NCBI GenBank assembly: GCA_964509425.1
Contig: CAZDWZ010000003.1
Location: 186,001 to 250,000, forward strand
Direction of reading: 5' to 3'
Source: CAZDWZ01 sp964509425
GTDB taxonomy: Bacteria > Bdellovibrionota_C > UBA2361 > SZUA-149 > CAZDWZ01
Length of the DNA stretch: 64,000 nucleotides
The stretch's first letter is position 1. Each line of letters begins with the position of its first letter. Made by a program: the position numbers and the translations under genes. Positions 18,364-27,142 of this stretch are shown in pieces. Below the pieces are notes generated by a model. The model was not told the DNA's origin. It made no database searches and saw only the letters and a program-made list of their open reading frames with translations.

Positions 18364-19152
18364 ATGTCGTCGCCCGCTCACGATACTTTCTCGATAGGGG
18401 GAAAGGAGTTTCGATCTCGTCTTATTGTCGGCTCAGGGAAATACAAAGATTTTCGTCAAACCCGCGAGGCGACCATCGCCGCGGAAGCGGAGATGATCAC
18501 CGTAGCCGTGCGGCGAGTGAATATTACCGACAGCTCGAAGGAATCACTGCTCGAGCATCTCTCCGACCTGAAACATCTCACGATTCTTCCGAACACTGCA
18601 GGTTGCTATTCCCTGGACGAGTGCCTGAGAACTGCCCGGCTCGCAAAAGCCGCCGGCGTCGGCAACTTTGTTAAGATAGAAGTTATCGGTGACGAGAAAA
18701 CTCTTTTCCCGGATAACGAGCAGACCATCGAGGCCTGCCGCATTCTTTCCAATGAAGGATTTATCTGTCTTCCGTACATAACGGACGATCCGATCGTCGC
18801 ACGAAAATGCGAGGCCGCAGGCGCCGCCGCGGTTATGCCGCTTGCCTCTCCTATCGGCAGCGGTCTCGGCATTCAGAATGAATATAATCTCCGGATTATT
18901 CTCGAGACCGTGAAAGTTCCGGTCATCGTGGATGCAGGCGTCGGAACGGCTTCGGACGCTGCTCGATGTCTGGAGCTTGGTGCCGCCGCGGTGCTGACGA
19001 ATTCCGCGATCGCTTGCGCGAAGGATCCGGTGCGCATGGCCGAGGCGATGAAGCTGGGAGTTCGAGCCGGCCGTCTCGCATATCTTGCCGGGCGTATGCC
19101 GAAGAAACTCTACGCGCATGCCTCCAGCCCATCGGAAGGCATTCTGACATGA
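18364..19152 (+). CDS. thiG: Thiazole synthase ThiG
   Basis: 262 residues from the ATG at 18364, one base after the thiS stop. The thiS 3' end supplies a GGAGG ribosome-binding site, so translation is likely coupled. It makes the thiazole phosphate moiety of thiamine from 1-deoxyxylulose-5-phosphate, dehydroglycine and ThiS thiocarboxylate. Hallmarks: R-L-I-V-G-S-G-K-Y near the start, the Schiff-base Lys in F-V-K-I-E-V-I-G-D, and P-I-G-S-G-L-G-I. An upstream GTG (18346) would overlap thiS and is less likely. Confidence 0.97.
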   Translation: MSSPAHDTFSIGGKEFRSRLIVGSGKYKDFRQTREATIAAEAEMITVAVRRVNITDSSKESLLEHLSDLKHLTILPNTAGCYSLDECLRTARLAKAAGVGNFVKIEVIGDEKTLFPDNEQTIEACRILSNEGFICLPYITDDPIVARKCEAAGAAAVMPLASPIGSGLGIQNEYNLRIILETVKVPVIVDAGVGTASDAARCLELGAAAVLTNSAIACAKDPVRMAEAMKLGVRAGRLAYLAGRMPKKLYAHASSPSEGILT

Positions 19153-19174
19153 GCGCGTCCTTCGATGAGGCGGA

Positions 19175-19855
19175 ATGGGTTTAATCGAAAAACCACTCTA
19201 TCTGATCACCGACGGATGTCGATTACGCAGTGAGGGTCGCCTTGTCTCCGCTGTAAAGTCCGCGCTCGAGGGCGCTGAAGGCGCGATTGGCTATGTGCAA
19301 CTTCGCGAGCAGAGCCATTTTCAGGCCGGTGTGAGAGGCGGGGAGCCGGCGACGGACGAGGAAATCCTCGCGTTAGCGGCGGAGTTGGCGCCTATCTGTA
19401 TGGCCGTGGGCGCAAAGCTTCTGATAAACGCGCGAGTTGACCTTGCAGTGAAGGCGAAAGTCGACGGTGTCCACCTCGGTGCGAAGACCGGGTCGATCAG
19501 AGATGCTCGTCGTGAGCTTCCACATTTCTCGGTCGTCGGATATTCGGCGCATTGCCCGGAGGAGGCGTTCGTCGCGTCGGTCGCCGGCGCGGATTATGTT
19601 TTCCTTTCGCCGATTTTTCCTCCGAACTCGAAGCCGGCCGAACGTCCACCGCTTGGAGTGGATGTGCTCGAGCAGGCCTGCTCCACCCTCCAATGTCCAA
19701 TTTATGCTCTGGGCGGAATCTCGGCGCAGAACGCTGCTTCATGCCGGCATGCTGGTGCGAAGGGAATTGCGATGATTGGGAGCATTCTTCTTGATCCGGA
19801 TCCATTCGCGGCGGCTGCGCGTGTTGTCGCCGCCTGGCAGAGCGGGAATGCCTAA
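19175..19855 (+). CDS. thiE: Thiamine phosphate synthase ThiE
   Basis: 226 residues. It joins the pyrimidine and thiazole halves to give thiamine phosphate. Visible family features are L-Y-L-I-T-D-G at the start, the Y-V-Q-L-R-E block, L-L-I-N-A-R-V-D-L-A, D-G-V-H-L-G, Y-V-F-L-S-P-I-F and Y-A-L-G-G-I. It has a small insertion after the Q-L-R-E block. Last gene of the trxA-thiSGE group, 22 bp after thiG. I see no TPP riboswitch upstream of the group. Confidence 0.95.
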   Translation: MGLIEKPLYLITDGCRLRSEGRLVSAVKSALEGAEGAIGYVQLREQSHFQAGVRGGEPATDEEILALAAELAPICMAVGAKLLINARVDLAVKAKVDGVHLGAKTGSIRDARRELPHFSVVGYSAHCPEEAFVASVAGADYVFLSPIFPPNSKPAERPPLGVDVLEQACSTLQCPIYALGGISAQNAASCRHAGAKGIAMIGSILLDPDPFAAAARVVAAWQSGNA

Positions 19856-19875
19856 GTTTGCGCGACTCAGAATTT

Positions 19876-20451
19876 TTACCTGATTGCTCCTTCGAGAATC
19901 ATTCGCTCTATCCTGTGGATCGCGATGATGCTCATGGCATCGGTTATCTCGCCCGAAGAAACCATCTCTTGAGCTTGCCGGAAAGGAACCCGCGCGACCT
20001 GGAGCACCTCTACCGGCTCAGGCTCGGCGATGCCTTCTGAGAGCCCGGTGGCCAAGTAGAGAAGAGCTTTTTCATCAGTGATACAATTGCTGAGATGGAC
20101 CAGTGGACCGAGCTCCGACCAATTCGCGGCGGAGAGCCCTGCCTCTTCTTTTAGTTCGCGCTGAATCGCGACGAGAGGGTCTTCACCATGTTCCGCGCCG
20201 CCCTCGATGATTTCCCATGAATATCTGCTCACGGTGTAGCGATACTGCCCAACGAGGTATATCTCACGCGCGGGAGTGAGGGCTGCAACGCCGACGGCAA
20301 TCTTCGTCTCCACGACGCCGTAAATGCCCGGGTTGCCGTCCGGGCGAATAACGCTGTCCTCCCGGACTTTCATCCACGGATTCGAGTAGACTTCGCGCGT
20401 CGAGATTTTTCGCCACGGACTTTCTTGGTCATCATTTCGATAGGGGCGCAT
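19876..20451 (-). CDS. NUDIX hydrolase (ADP-ribose pyrophosphatase-like)
   Basis: 191 residues from the ATG at 20451; the frame is open further but the extension has no conserved look. A complete Nudix box is present: G then five residues, E, seven residues, R-E-L-K-E-E-A-G-L. Upstream Y-R-Y-T-V-S-R-Y-S-W-E-I-I-E-G-G is typical of ADP-sugar pyrophosphatases (NudF group), which clear ADP-ribose. Convergent with thiE and divergent from the secreted thioredoxin-fold gene. Confidence 0.88.
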   Translation of the reverse strand: MRPYRNDDQESPWRKISTREVYSNPWMKVREDSVIRPDGNPGIYGVVETKIAVGVAALTPAREIYLVGQYRYTVSRYSWEIIEGGAEHGEDPLVAIQRELKEEAGLSAANWSELGPLVHLSNCITDEKALLYLATGLSEGIAEPEPVEVLQVARVPFRQAQEMVSSGEITDAMSIIAIHRIERMILEGAIR

Positions 20452-20483
20452 AATGATCAGTGTTAGAGAATTAAGGTTCCGAA

Positions 20484-20514
20484 AATTATCACAAGAGTCA
20501 TTACTTTGATAATT
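20484..20514. promoter_or_regulatory. Operator-like palindrome in a divergent promoter region
   Basis: AATTATCA (20484-20491) and TGATAATT (20507-20514) are perfect inverse copies 15 bp apart, between the divergent starts of the NUDIX gene (20451) and the thioredoxin-fold gene (20604). Size and place fit a dimeric regulator site; no regulator is encoded nearby. Confidence 0.35.
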
Positions 20515-20603
20515 GCTGGCTGAAGGCTGTTTCCTTGAGTTATAGGGGACTTGAATTGTGGTCGCACGGGAGAACAGTAACGAAATCAAGGAGTTTCTCT
20601 GAA

Positions 20604-21485
20604 ATGAGAGAAGCAGCGGTGAGATGTTTTCTTCTCTTCTTTGTGTGCCTCCTAGTTTGCCAAGGCAGCGTCGTCTGGGCAGCGGACCCCACCTCTCCCG
20701 GTGAGCGTCCGCGAGAAGCGGAGCCACTCGCGAAGGACGCGCCGATAGACCTGAAACCCCATTTTTCACCGCTCTCCGTCGTCGAGCTTTTTGTTGCTCC
20801 CGACTGTAAAACCTGCCGGAGAGTTCAACAAAAACTAAACGAGCTCGAGGCCTCCGCGGGCACGCGGCGCGGTCGTGTGATCTTTCTGACCTATAACCTA
20901 CCGCCCCCCGGAGAAGACCTGAAAGAAACACTCGCCTCCGGTCAACTGAGTGCGATTCGACGCGAGCAAATTAAACGCCGATGGGAGCAATACGGCGAGC
21001 TCCTCAATCTCAAGCGGAGATCCTTTCCGGAGCTCCTGATCGACGGACGAAAATACCTGACGATGACCAAAGTGGAGCTTCTCGATCGAGCCATCTCAAA
21101 AGGTCTCATCCGCCCGACCAAGCTCGCCGTGTCGCTTGAGGTCTTGAACAAGTCCGGGGATGCAATCAAGCTTCGCTATTCCGTCTCGGGTCTCTCGGCA
21201 TCGCGAAGTGATGATTTATACTTTTTGACGATTCTGGCGGTTGAACCGCAACGTCCCGTGCCGGTGTACACAGTGGACGGAGTGGACACCGAATCGATTT
21301 GGCAGAACTCCGTTCACGCTGTGGAGTTGATTCGTCTCGAGGAGAATGAGACCGACATTGTCGAGCTTCCTCTCCCCGAGAATCTGATGCGGCGTGCGCA
21401 GGATTTTGTTGCGATACTCCAAGATGCGCGTACCGGGGTGCCGGTCGCGGGAGAGATTATTCGAGGAAAAGCGCTGGGCCGATAA
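20604..21485 (+). CDS. Secreted thioredoxin-fold protein (DUF1223-like)
   Basis: 293 residues from the ATG at 20604. A signal peptide (about 1-27) ends near V-W-A-A-D. Then V-V-E-L-F-V-A-P-D-C-K-T-C-R-R places a C-x-x-C motif after a beta strand, as in thioredoxin-fold and DUF1223 proteins. The C-terminal half is beta-rich and unrecognised. A periplasmic disulfide or metal-handling role is inferred only. The stop overlaps the ATG of the next gene by one base, so it is coupled to a polytopic membrane protein. Confidence 0.65.
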   Translation: MREAAVRCFLLFFVCLLVCQGSVVWAADPTSPGERPREAEPLAKDAPIDLKPHFSPLSVVELFVAPDCKTCRRVQQKLNELEASAGTRRGRVIFLTYNLPPPGEDLKETLASGQLSAIRREQIKRRWEQYGELLNLKRRSFPELLIDGRKYLTMTKVELLDRAISKGLIRPTKLAVSLEVLNKSGDAIKLRYSVSGLSASRSDDLYFLTILAVEPQRPVPVYTVDGVDTESIWQNSVHAVELIRLEENETDIVELPLPENLMRRAQDFVAILQDARTGVPVAGEIIRGKALGR

Positions 21486-23200
21486 TGTCTCTCAATCCCG
21501 CAATCGTTCTCCATCGTCTGCAAATCGCGCTCGTCGCGGCGACTGTACTTTCTGGCTCAGCGCTCTTCGGCCTTTTCGTCTCTGCGTTTTTCGGGATGCG
21601 TCAACTTCCATTCCAGCTGCTCTGGAGCACGCATCTCTTCGTCCATATCGCGGCAGTAGCGATAGCCATCACGCTCATCATCCATCTGGGCCGTGAACTT
21701 TTGCCGGGGGGAGCGTGGTTTTACCTATCGCTCTTTTTCCTGATGTGCGGGTTCCTGACGCTTAGTGCGATGACGCCGTGGTGGTCTCCGCACGCGCTTT
21801 CGCTCGATCTTCCGCTGGCCCGTTGGTGGCGTCAAGCGGGGAGGATGATTGAGCTGCCTTGGTACGAATCGTCCTACCTTCCATCAACAATGAGTTTGGT
21901 CTACGCGGGGTTTTTCGATCATCGAATCGATTTTCTGATGGGCGCATATCACGCGAGTTACGGCGTTATTCTCGCGGGATTGCTCGCGCTTTTTGTCCAT
22001 TACAAGACTCGAGAAGAAGAGCTTAGTCTCTGGGCCGCGCTCGTCCTTCTGTGCAACCCATTTGTCATCACCATCGCTGGTCAGCCGACAAACACGCTCG
22101 TTGCCGCCTGTTTTTTGGGATTGGCCTACGGTTCAGCGATCGTTTGGGGAGAGCAGCGTGCGAAGTGGTGGATACTTATCGTTCCCGGTCTCTCCTTTGG
22201 GTTTGCCTGTCTTGTGAGCGGGGCGACGCTCACGTTAACCGGTGCGTTCGCGATATCTCTGCTCGGCTTTTATTTAAGCTGGAAGTTTTCCCTCTTTCGA
22301 GCGTCTGCAGCGGTGCTTTCCATCCTCGTCGTGGCGGGGATCGCGACAGCTCCTTGGATGTTGCGGAACTTTATCTGGGTGGGGAATCCGTTGTTCCCTC
22401 TTTTTCGGAAAACGCACGGGCCGCTCGAGATGTCTGCGTTCCACTATGAGTGGTGTGCCACGCTCCTGATTCTTTCACTCGGCGTTATTCCGCTCGTTCG
22501 AAAATCGAGAAATCTGCACAAGGTCGCCCCCTGGGCGCGAGCGACGTGGTTTTTCACGATTGTCGGCGGGGTGTGCATTTGGGGGAGTGGTTTTCAAAGT
22601 CCGTATGAGCTCGTGATTTTGTTACTGCCTCTGGTTCTCCTTTCCGGAGTGGGCATTGAGCAACTCATGGAGCGAAAGCAGGCCACGCGGCCGGCCACGA
22701 TGATTCGCTCAATGCTCGCCGGTCAATGTCTTCTGGCGTTGATGCTGGGATTCTGGACGGGCAGCGCCCAGAGTGTTCTGAAATTTTTCTTTCAAATGTC
22801 TTCGGCGCCGCAGTATCTCGCGGAGAACGTGCCGGGGTATGTGGTCTCTTACGAGTATAATAATAAGACCCATCGGAGCGCTGGAGTGCTTCTTTTGAAC
22901 ACCACCGCTCCTATTTACACGATCAAACGTCCCGTGGTCGGGATCTCTCCCGACGGAGCGATGGTGAGTGCATGGGTAAAAGAGGAGCCAGGTCCGGGTG
23001 ACTTGGCTCGCAGGTTCCTCCTGCAAGGCGCTTCCCATCTCATCTGTGGCGGCACGGCACTCCAGCCTTGTCCGCTTCAATCCCTTTCGCCGCAGGAAAA
23101 CCGACGTTGGGAAGAATTTTTAAGCCAATATACGTCGAAAGTGTTTGAGTTCGAGGGGCAAAGGATACTAAAGCTCGAGAGCGTCGGAACGGCGCACTAA
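21485..23200 (+). CDS. Polytopic membrane protein, GT-C glycosyltransferase-like
   Basis: 571 residues with roughly 10-12 hydrophobic segments up to about residue 430 and a soluble C-terminal domain. The W-M-L-R-N-F-I-W-V-G-N-P-L-F-P-L-F block near residue 285-300 is typical of GT39/PMT-type and other GT-C enzymes that use lipid-linked sugars. An early acidic motif for catalysis is not obvious, so enzymatic activity is unproven. One-base overlap with the upstream secreted gene indicates they work together. Confidence 0.6.
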   Translation: MSLNPAIVLHRLQIALVAATVLSGSALFGLFVSAFFGMRQLPFQLLWSTHLFVHIAAVAIAITLIIHLGRELLPGGAWFYLSLFFLMCGFLTLSAMTPWWSPHALSLDLPLARWWRQAGRMIELPWYESSYLPSTMSLVYAGFFDHRIDFLMGAYHASYGVILAGLLALFVHYKTREEELSLWAALVLLCNPFVITIAGQPTNTLVAACFLGLAYGSAIVWGEQRAKWWILIVPGLSFGFACLVSGATLTLTGAFAISLLGFYLSWKFSLFRASAAVLSILVVAGIATAPWMLRNFIWVGNPLFPLFRKTHGPLEMSAFHYEWCATLLILSLGVIPLVRKSRNLHKVAPWARATWFFTIVGGVCIWGSGFQSPYELVILLLPLVLLSGVGIEQLMERKQATRPATMIRSMLAGQCLLALMLGFWTGSAQSVLKFFFQMSSAPQYLAENVPGYVVSYEYNNKTHRSAGVLLLNTTAPIYTIKRPVVGISPDGAMVSAWVKEEPGPGDLARRFLLQGASHLICGGTALQPCPLQSLSPQENRRWEEFLSQYTSKVFEFEGQRILKLESVGTAH

Positions 23201-23219
23201 CTAACTTGGCGAGGAGCGT

Positions 23220-23462
23220 ATGGACTTTCTTTGGTTTATCCTTATCGGACTCTGCGCGGGCTGGTTAGCCGGTCAGCTCATGAAGGGAAGCGGATTCGGT
23301 GTGGTGGGCGACATGATCGTCGGTGTCATCGGAGCCCTACTCGGCGGCTTTGTTTTTTCGACGCTCGGGATCGTTGTTATGGGTGGACTGCTCGGCAGCC
23401 TCATCGTCGCCACGATCGGCGCTCTGCTGCTCCTGTATTTACTTCGATTCGTGAAACGCTAG
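23220..23462 (+). CDS. GlsB/YeaQ/YmgE family small membrane protein
   Basis: 80 residues, nearly all hydrophobic, with three membrane segments. The family signature is clear: G-L-C-A-G-W-L-A-G-Q-L-M-K-G-S-G-F-G near the start, then G-A-L-L-G-G-F-V-F. These transglycosylase-associated proteins are common and often stress-induced; the molecular role is unknown. GAGGAG just before the ATG is a good ribosome-binding site. It follows the GT-C-like gene by 19 bp. Confidence 0.9.
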   Translation: MDFLWFILIGLCAGWLAGQLMKGSGFGVVGDMIVGVIGALLGGFVFSTLGIVVMGGLLGSLIVATIGALLLLYLLRFVKR

Positions 23463-23505
23463 TAAGGTGAGTTGAGTCTTCGGGTTCAGGTGCTCGAACA
23501 GCAAG

Positions 23506-23535
23506 CGTAGCGCTCGAATTTTTGAAAGCGCTACG
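23506..23535. terminator. Stem-loop between convergent genes
   Basis: CGTAGCGCT (23506-23514) and AGCGCTACG (23527-23535) form a 9-bp perfect stem with a 12-nt loop. It overlaps the stop of the minus-strand acetyltransferase (23531) and lies after the plus-strand small membrane protein. Likely a bidirectional terminator, although no classic U-tract follows on either strand. Confidence 0.5.
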
Positions 23536-24478
23536 TAAAAAAAGCGACGCTGCCGAGCACCAGCGCTTCATCTGCCCAATTCTCCTTGTACTTGGTGCTC
23601 ATGCCGAGGTCGTAGATACGAACTCCCTCCTCCGCCACTTGCCTCATCATTCTCGTTTGGAGGAGATTTCCGAGTCCGACCGCGCGGTGGCGATCATCGA
23701 ACCCCATCTGAAAGCCTCGAAAACAGTCGCCGAACACAGCACCAAAATTATAGGCGATGTCCTCCCCGTCCAGAGTGGCAAACATCGCCCTGAGTTTTCC
23801 TCCGGCAAACGTGCGAGACAGGACCGCGCGGTAGAACGGCTCGTAGCCGTCTGCCTGAAAGATGCTTTCCTCTGCGGCGTACTTCCAACTCTGCTTCTCC
23901 ACCGCGAGAATTCTGTCCATGAGTGAATTCGCGCTGGAATCAGTTCGTGCGAGCGAAAATTCGATTCCGGAATTGGTCGCCTTTCGCTCTGACACGTCCA
24001 AATTTTTCTGAAATTTTCGACTTCGGCGTTTGAAGTACTCGTCGGCACCATCGTCGAGACGCGCGCGGAGAACGGTGGCTGCAACAGGATCGAAGTTTAT
24101 CAATTCGTACGGCCAATCCTCTAATAACTGATAGAGAAATGATGAGGTGGAAAATCCCGCTACGCAAAAGAGTGACCTCGCCGGGACAGACGCGGCAAAC
24201 TCCGTGAGCGCCGCGGCCTGACCTTCAAGAGTCGACCCAATCACCGGACAGGAGAACCCCCATGAGAATTCGAGCGGATGAAACCAACGGCCACCTTCTC
24301 TGAACTCTGATTCTCCGAAAGCAACCCAGCCGCCGCCTAGTTCCAGGAGATGAATGCGCTCGGGGCAAAGCAGTGTAGAGCTTGCCGACAGAATCCAGTC
24401 GCTGCTCGAACACGGAATCGAAATGCCCGGCGTTGACAGCACCGCACGGTCGAATCGTTCCGTTTGGAGTGAGCTCAT
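23531..24478 (-). CDS. GNAT-fold acetyltransferase (BioF2/FemAB-like)
   Basis: 315 residues. The C-terminal half shows the pattern of the Acetyltransf_6 (BioF2-like) group: F-Y-R-A-V-L-S-R-T-F, then G-G-K-L-R-A-M-F-A-T-L-D-G-E-D-I-A-Y-N, then G-L-G-N-L-L-Q-T-R-M-M-R and Y-D-L-G-M-S-T-K-Y-K-E-N-W. Members act in capsule or surface polymer modification, but the substrate here is unknown. It starts 9 bp after the clpB stop, so it is the last gene of a dnaJ-like/clpB operon, an unusual partner for chaperones. Confidence 0.75.
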   Translation of the reverse strand: MSSLQTERFDRAVLSTPGISIPCSSSDWILSASSTLLCPERIHLLELGGGWVAFGESEFREGGRWFHPLEFSWGFSCPVIGSTLEGQAAALTEFAASVPARSLFCVAGFSTSSFLYQLLEDWPYELINFDPVAATVLRARLDDGADEYFKRRSRKFQKNLDVSERKATNSGIEFSLARTDSSANSLMDRILAVEKQSWKYAAEESIFQADGYEPFYRAVLSRTFAGGKLRAMFATLDGEDIAYNFGAVFGDCFRGFQMGFDDRHRAVGLGNLLQTRMMRQVAEEGVRIYDLGMSTKYKENWADEALVLGSVAFFT

Positions 24479-24487
24479 CGTCTCCCG

Positions 24488-27130
24488 CTATTGATTCGCC
24501 CGAATTAGCTCAGTCGGCGACGGCCGTCTGGTTTCGACGACAATTTTTCCGTCGCGGACGACGATAAACACGTTTGCTCCCTCCGCAATTTCGCCGGAGA
24601 TAATTGCTCGCCCGATTTGCGTCTCGATTACGCGCTGCATGTATCGCTTGAGCGGCCGTGCTCCGTAAGAAGCATCGTAGCCTTCCTGCGCCACGAATTC
24701 GGCCGCCTCTCGAGTCATCTCGAGAGTGATGCGTTGCTCGGCAAGCCGCTTTTTTAGAAGTTCCAACTGCAAGTAGACAATCTCCACGATCTCACTCTGT
24801 GTGAGCGGTGAGAAAAGTATGATTTCGTCGACTCGATTGAGAAATTCCGGACGAAAGCTGGCTCGTAGCTCCTTCATCACGGCTGACCTTGCGCCGGCGG
24901 TGATATCGCCCTCTGGCGTCACTCCTTCGATGAGGTTCGCCGAGCCGATGTTCGAAGTCATGATGATAACGGTGTTCTTGAAATTGACCGTTCGACCCTG
25001 ACTATCCGTGACTCTGCCGTCGTCGAGAATCTGCAACAATACGTTGAAGACATCCGCATGGGCCTTCTCCACTTCATCGAACAGAATGACCGCGTAGGGT
25101 CTCCTCCGGACGGCTTCCGTGAGCTGGCCGCCTTCTTCGTATCCGATATATCCCGGAGGTGCTCCGAGCAGTCTCGAGACAGTGTGCCTCTCCATGTATT
25201 CACTCATGTCGATTCGGACCATGTTCTCTTCGGAATCAAAGAGACACTCCGCGAGCGCACGCGCCAATTCGGTCTTTCCGACTCCCGTTGGTCCAAGGAA
25301 GATAAACGAACCGATGGGACGTTTCGGATCTTTAATTCCTGCGCGCGCCCGAATGACTGCATCGGCAACGAGATCGACGCCTTCATCTTGGCCAACGACT
25401 CGTTCGTGTAATTCTTCGTTCAATTTGAGCAACTTCGTACGCTCACCTTCGAGCAGCTTTGTAACTGGGATTCCGGTCCATCGAGCGATAATCTCAGCGA
25501 TCTCTGCGTCAGTAACCGCCTCTCGGATCAGGCGATCAGTATCCTCTTCCGATTCGAGGATCTTTTCCTCCTGAAGCAATTGTTGCTCGAGGTGCGGGAG
25601 TTTCCCGTGTTTCAGTTCGGCCGCTTTGTTCAGATCGTAAGCCAGCTCAGCTTTTTCGATCTCTCGTCGAATATTCTCGATCTCGCCGCGAAGGTTTTGA
25701 ACTTTGAGGATCTTCCCCTTCTCGGCATCCCATTGCGCCTTCATTTCGTCGGCTTGGGATTTTAGCTCCGCGAGCTCCTTCTGCAGCGTAGTCAGCCGCT
25801 CAGTACTCGCACGATCTTTTTCGTGTCGGAGAGCCGCTTCTTCGATCTCAAGTTGCATGACGCGGCGAGTCACTTCGTCGAGCTCCGCGGGCATGGAATC
25901 CATCTCCGTTCGAATCATCGCGCAAGCTTCGTCGACAAGGTCGATAGCTTTGTCCGGAAGGAAACGATCGGAAATGTAGCGGTTGGAGAGGACCGCGGCG
26001 GAGACGAGAGCATTGTCTTGGATTTTCACCCCGTGGTGAACTTCATATCTTTCCTTCAATCCACGAAGTATTGAGATGGTGTCTTCCACCGTGGGTTGAT
26101 CGACGATTACCGGTTGAAATCGTCGTTCGAGAGCCGCATCCTTTTCAATGTACTGACGATATTCATCGAGCGTCGTTGCTCCGATGCAGTTCAGCTCGCC
26201 TCGTGCCAGCATCGGTTTCAACATGTTCCCGGCATCCATCGCGCCGTCCATCTTTCCTGCGCCGACAATGAGATGGAGCTCGTCGATGAACAAAATAATT
26301 TTGCCCTCGGACTTTTTTACCTCTCCCAGCACGGCTTTCAGCCGCTCTTCGAACTCTCCGCGGTACTTCGCTCCCGCAACGAGTGAGCCCATGTCGAGAG
26401 CAAATACGGCCCGATTTTTTAGGCCTTCCGGCACGTCGCCTCTCACGATTCGTTGCGCGAGCCCCTCGACGATCGCCGTCTTTCCAACGCCTGGATCACC
26501 GATCAGGACCGGATTATTTTTTGTCTTCCGCGATATAATTCGAATGACTCGTCGAATTTCGCTGTCGCGTCCGATGACCGGATCGAGCTTTCCTTTTCGT
26601 GCTTCCTGAACAAGATCTCTGCCGAACTTCTCGAGTGCTTCGTAAGTCGCTTCCGGGTCGGCACTTTGAACTCGTTGGTTCCCTCGAATTTGAGCAAGTA
26701 TCGAAAGGAATTTGTCGCGAGTAATTCGATTCTCACGAAAGGCCTTTCCCGCCGCTGTTTTCGTTCCTTCGTCAATAAACGCGAGCGCCAAATGCTCAAC
26801 CGAAACATACTCGTCCTTCAAGCGTTTTGCTTCCGCCTCGGCTTGATTGAGGAGCGTCGTCAACCGGCCCGAAAGATACATCTTTGAAGGGTCCGCGCCC
26901 GGACCGGAGATGCGAGGGCGTGCCTCGAGGTCCTTCAGCACGGTCGAGAGAAAAACCTCCATTGGAATTTCCATTTTTGCGAGAATTCGCGGAATGAGGC
27001 CCTCTTGTTGAGTGCAAAGCGCAACGAGTAAATGCTCGCCGTCGATCTCCTGGTGCAAGTACTTCATAGCTGCGCTCTGCGCATCGCGTAGTGCTTGCTG
27101 AGATTTTTGTGTGAAACGATTCAGGTCCAT
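24488..27130 (-). CDS. clpB: ATP-dependent disaggregase ClpB
   Basis: 880 residues, near the family norm. Order: Clp N-domain repeats (about 1-150), first AAA+ module with G-D-P-G-V-G-K-T at 211-218, the charged coiled-coil M domain (about 410-525) that sets ClpB apart from ClpA/ClpC, second AAA+ module with G-P-T-G-V-G-K-T and a C-terminal D2-small domain. ClpB pulls polypeptides out of aggregates with DnaK/DnaJ. It follows a CbpA-like J-protein gene by 12 bp. I saw no clear CIRCE or sigma-32 promoter upstream. Confidence 0.97.
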   Translation of the reverse strand: MDLNRFTQKSQQALRDAQSAAMKYLHQEIDGEHLLVALCTQQEGLIPRILAKMEIPMEVFLSTVLKDLEARPRISGPGADPSKMYLSGRLTTLLNQAEAEAKRLKDEYVSVEHLALAFIDEGTKTAAGKAFRENRITRDKFLSILAQIRGNQRVQSADPEATYEALEKFGRDLVQEARKGKLDPVIGRDSEIRRVIRIISRKTKNNPVLIGDPGVGKTAIVEGLAQRIVRGDVPEGLKNRAVFALDMGSLVAGAKYRGEFEERLKAVLGEVKKSEGKIILFIDELHLIVGAGKMDGAMDAGNMLKPMLARGELNCIGATTLDEYRQYIEKDAALERRFQPVIVDQPTVEDTISILRGLKERYEVHHGVKIQDNALVSAAVLSNRYISDRFLPDKAIDLVDEACAMIRTEMDSMPAELDEVTRRVMQLEIEEAALRHEKDRASTERLTTLQKELAELKSQADEMKAQWDAEKGKILKVQNLRGEIENIRREIEKAELAYDLNKAAELKHGKLPHLEQQLLQEEKILESEEDTDRLIREAVTDAEIAEIIARWTGIPVTKLLEGERTKLLKLNEELHERVVGQDEGVDLVADAVIRARAGIKDPKRPIGSFIFLGPTGVGKTELARALAECLFDSEENMVRIDMSEYMERHTVSRLLGAPPGYIGYEEGGQLTEAVRRRPYAVILFDEVEKAHADVFNVLLQILDDGRVTDSQGRTVNFKNTVIIMTSNIGSANLIEGVTPEGDITAGARSAVMKELRASFRPEFLNRVDEIILFSPLTQSEIVEIVYLQLELLKKRLAEQRITLEMTREAAEFVAQEGYDASYGARPLKRYMQRVIETQIGRAIISGEIAEGANVFIVVRDGKIVVETRRPSPTELIRANQ

Positions 27131-27142
27131 TCGCGGTTCGCC

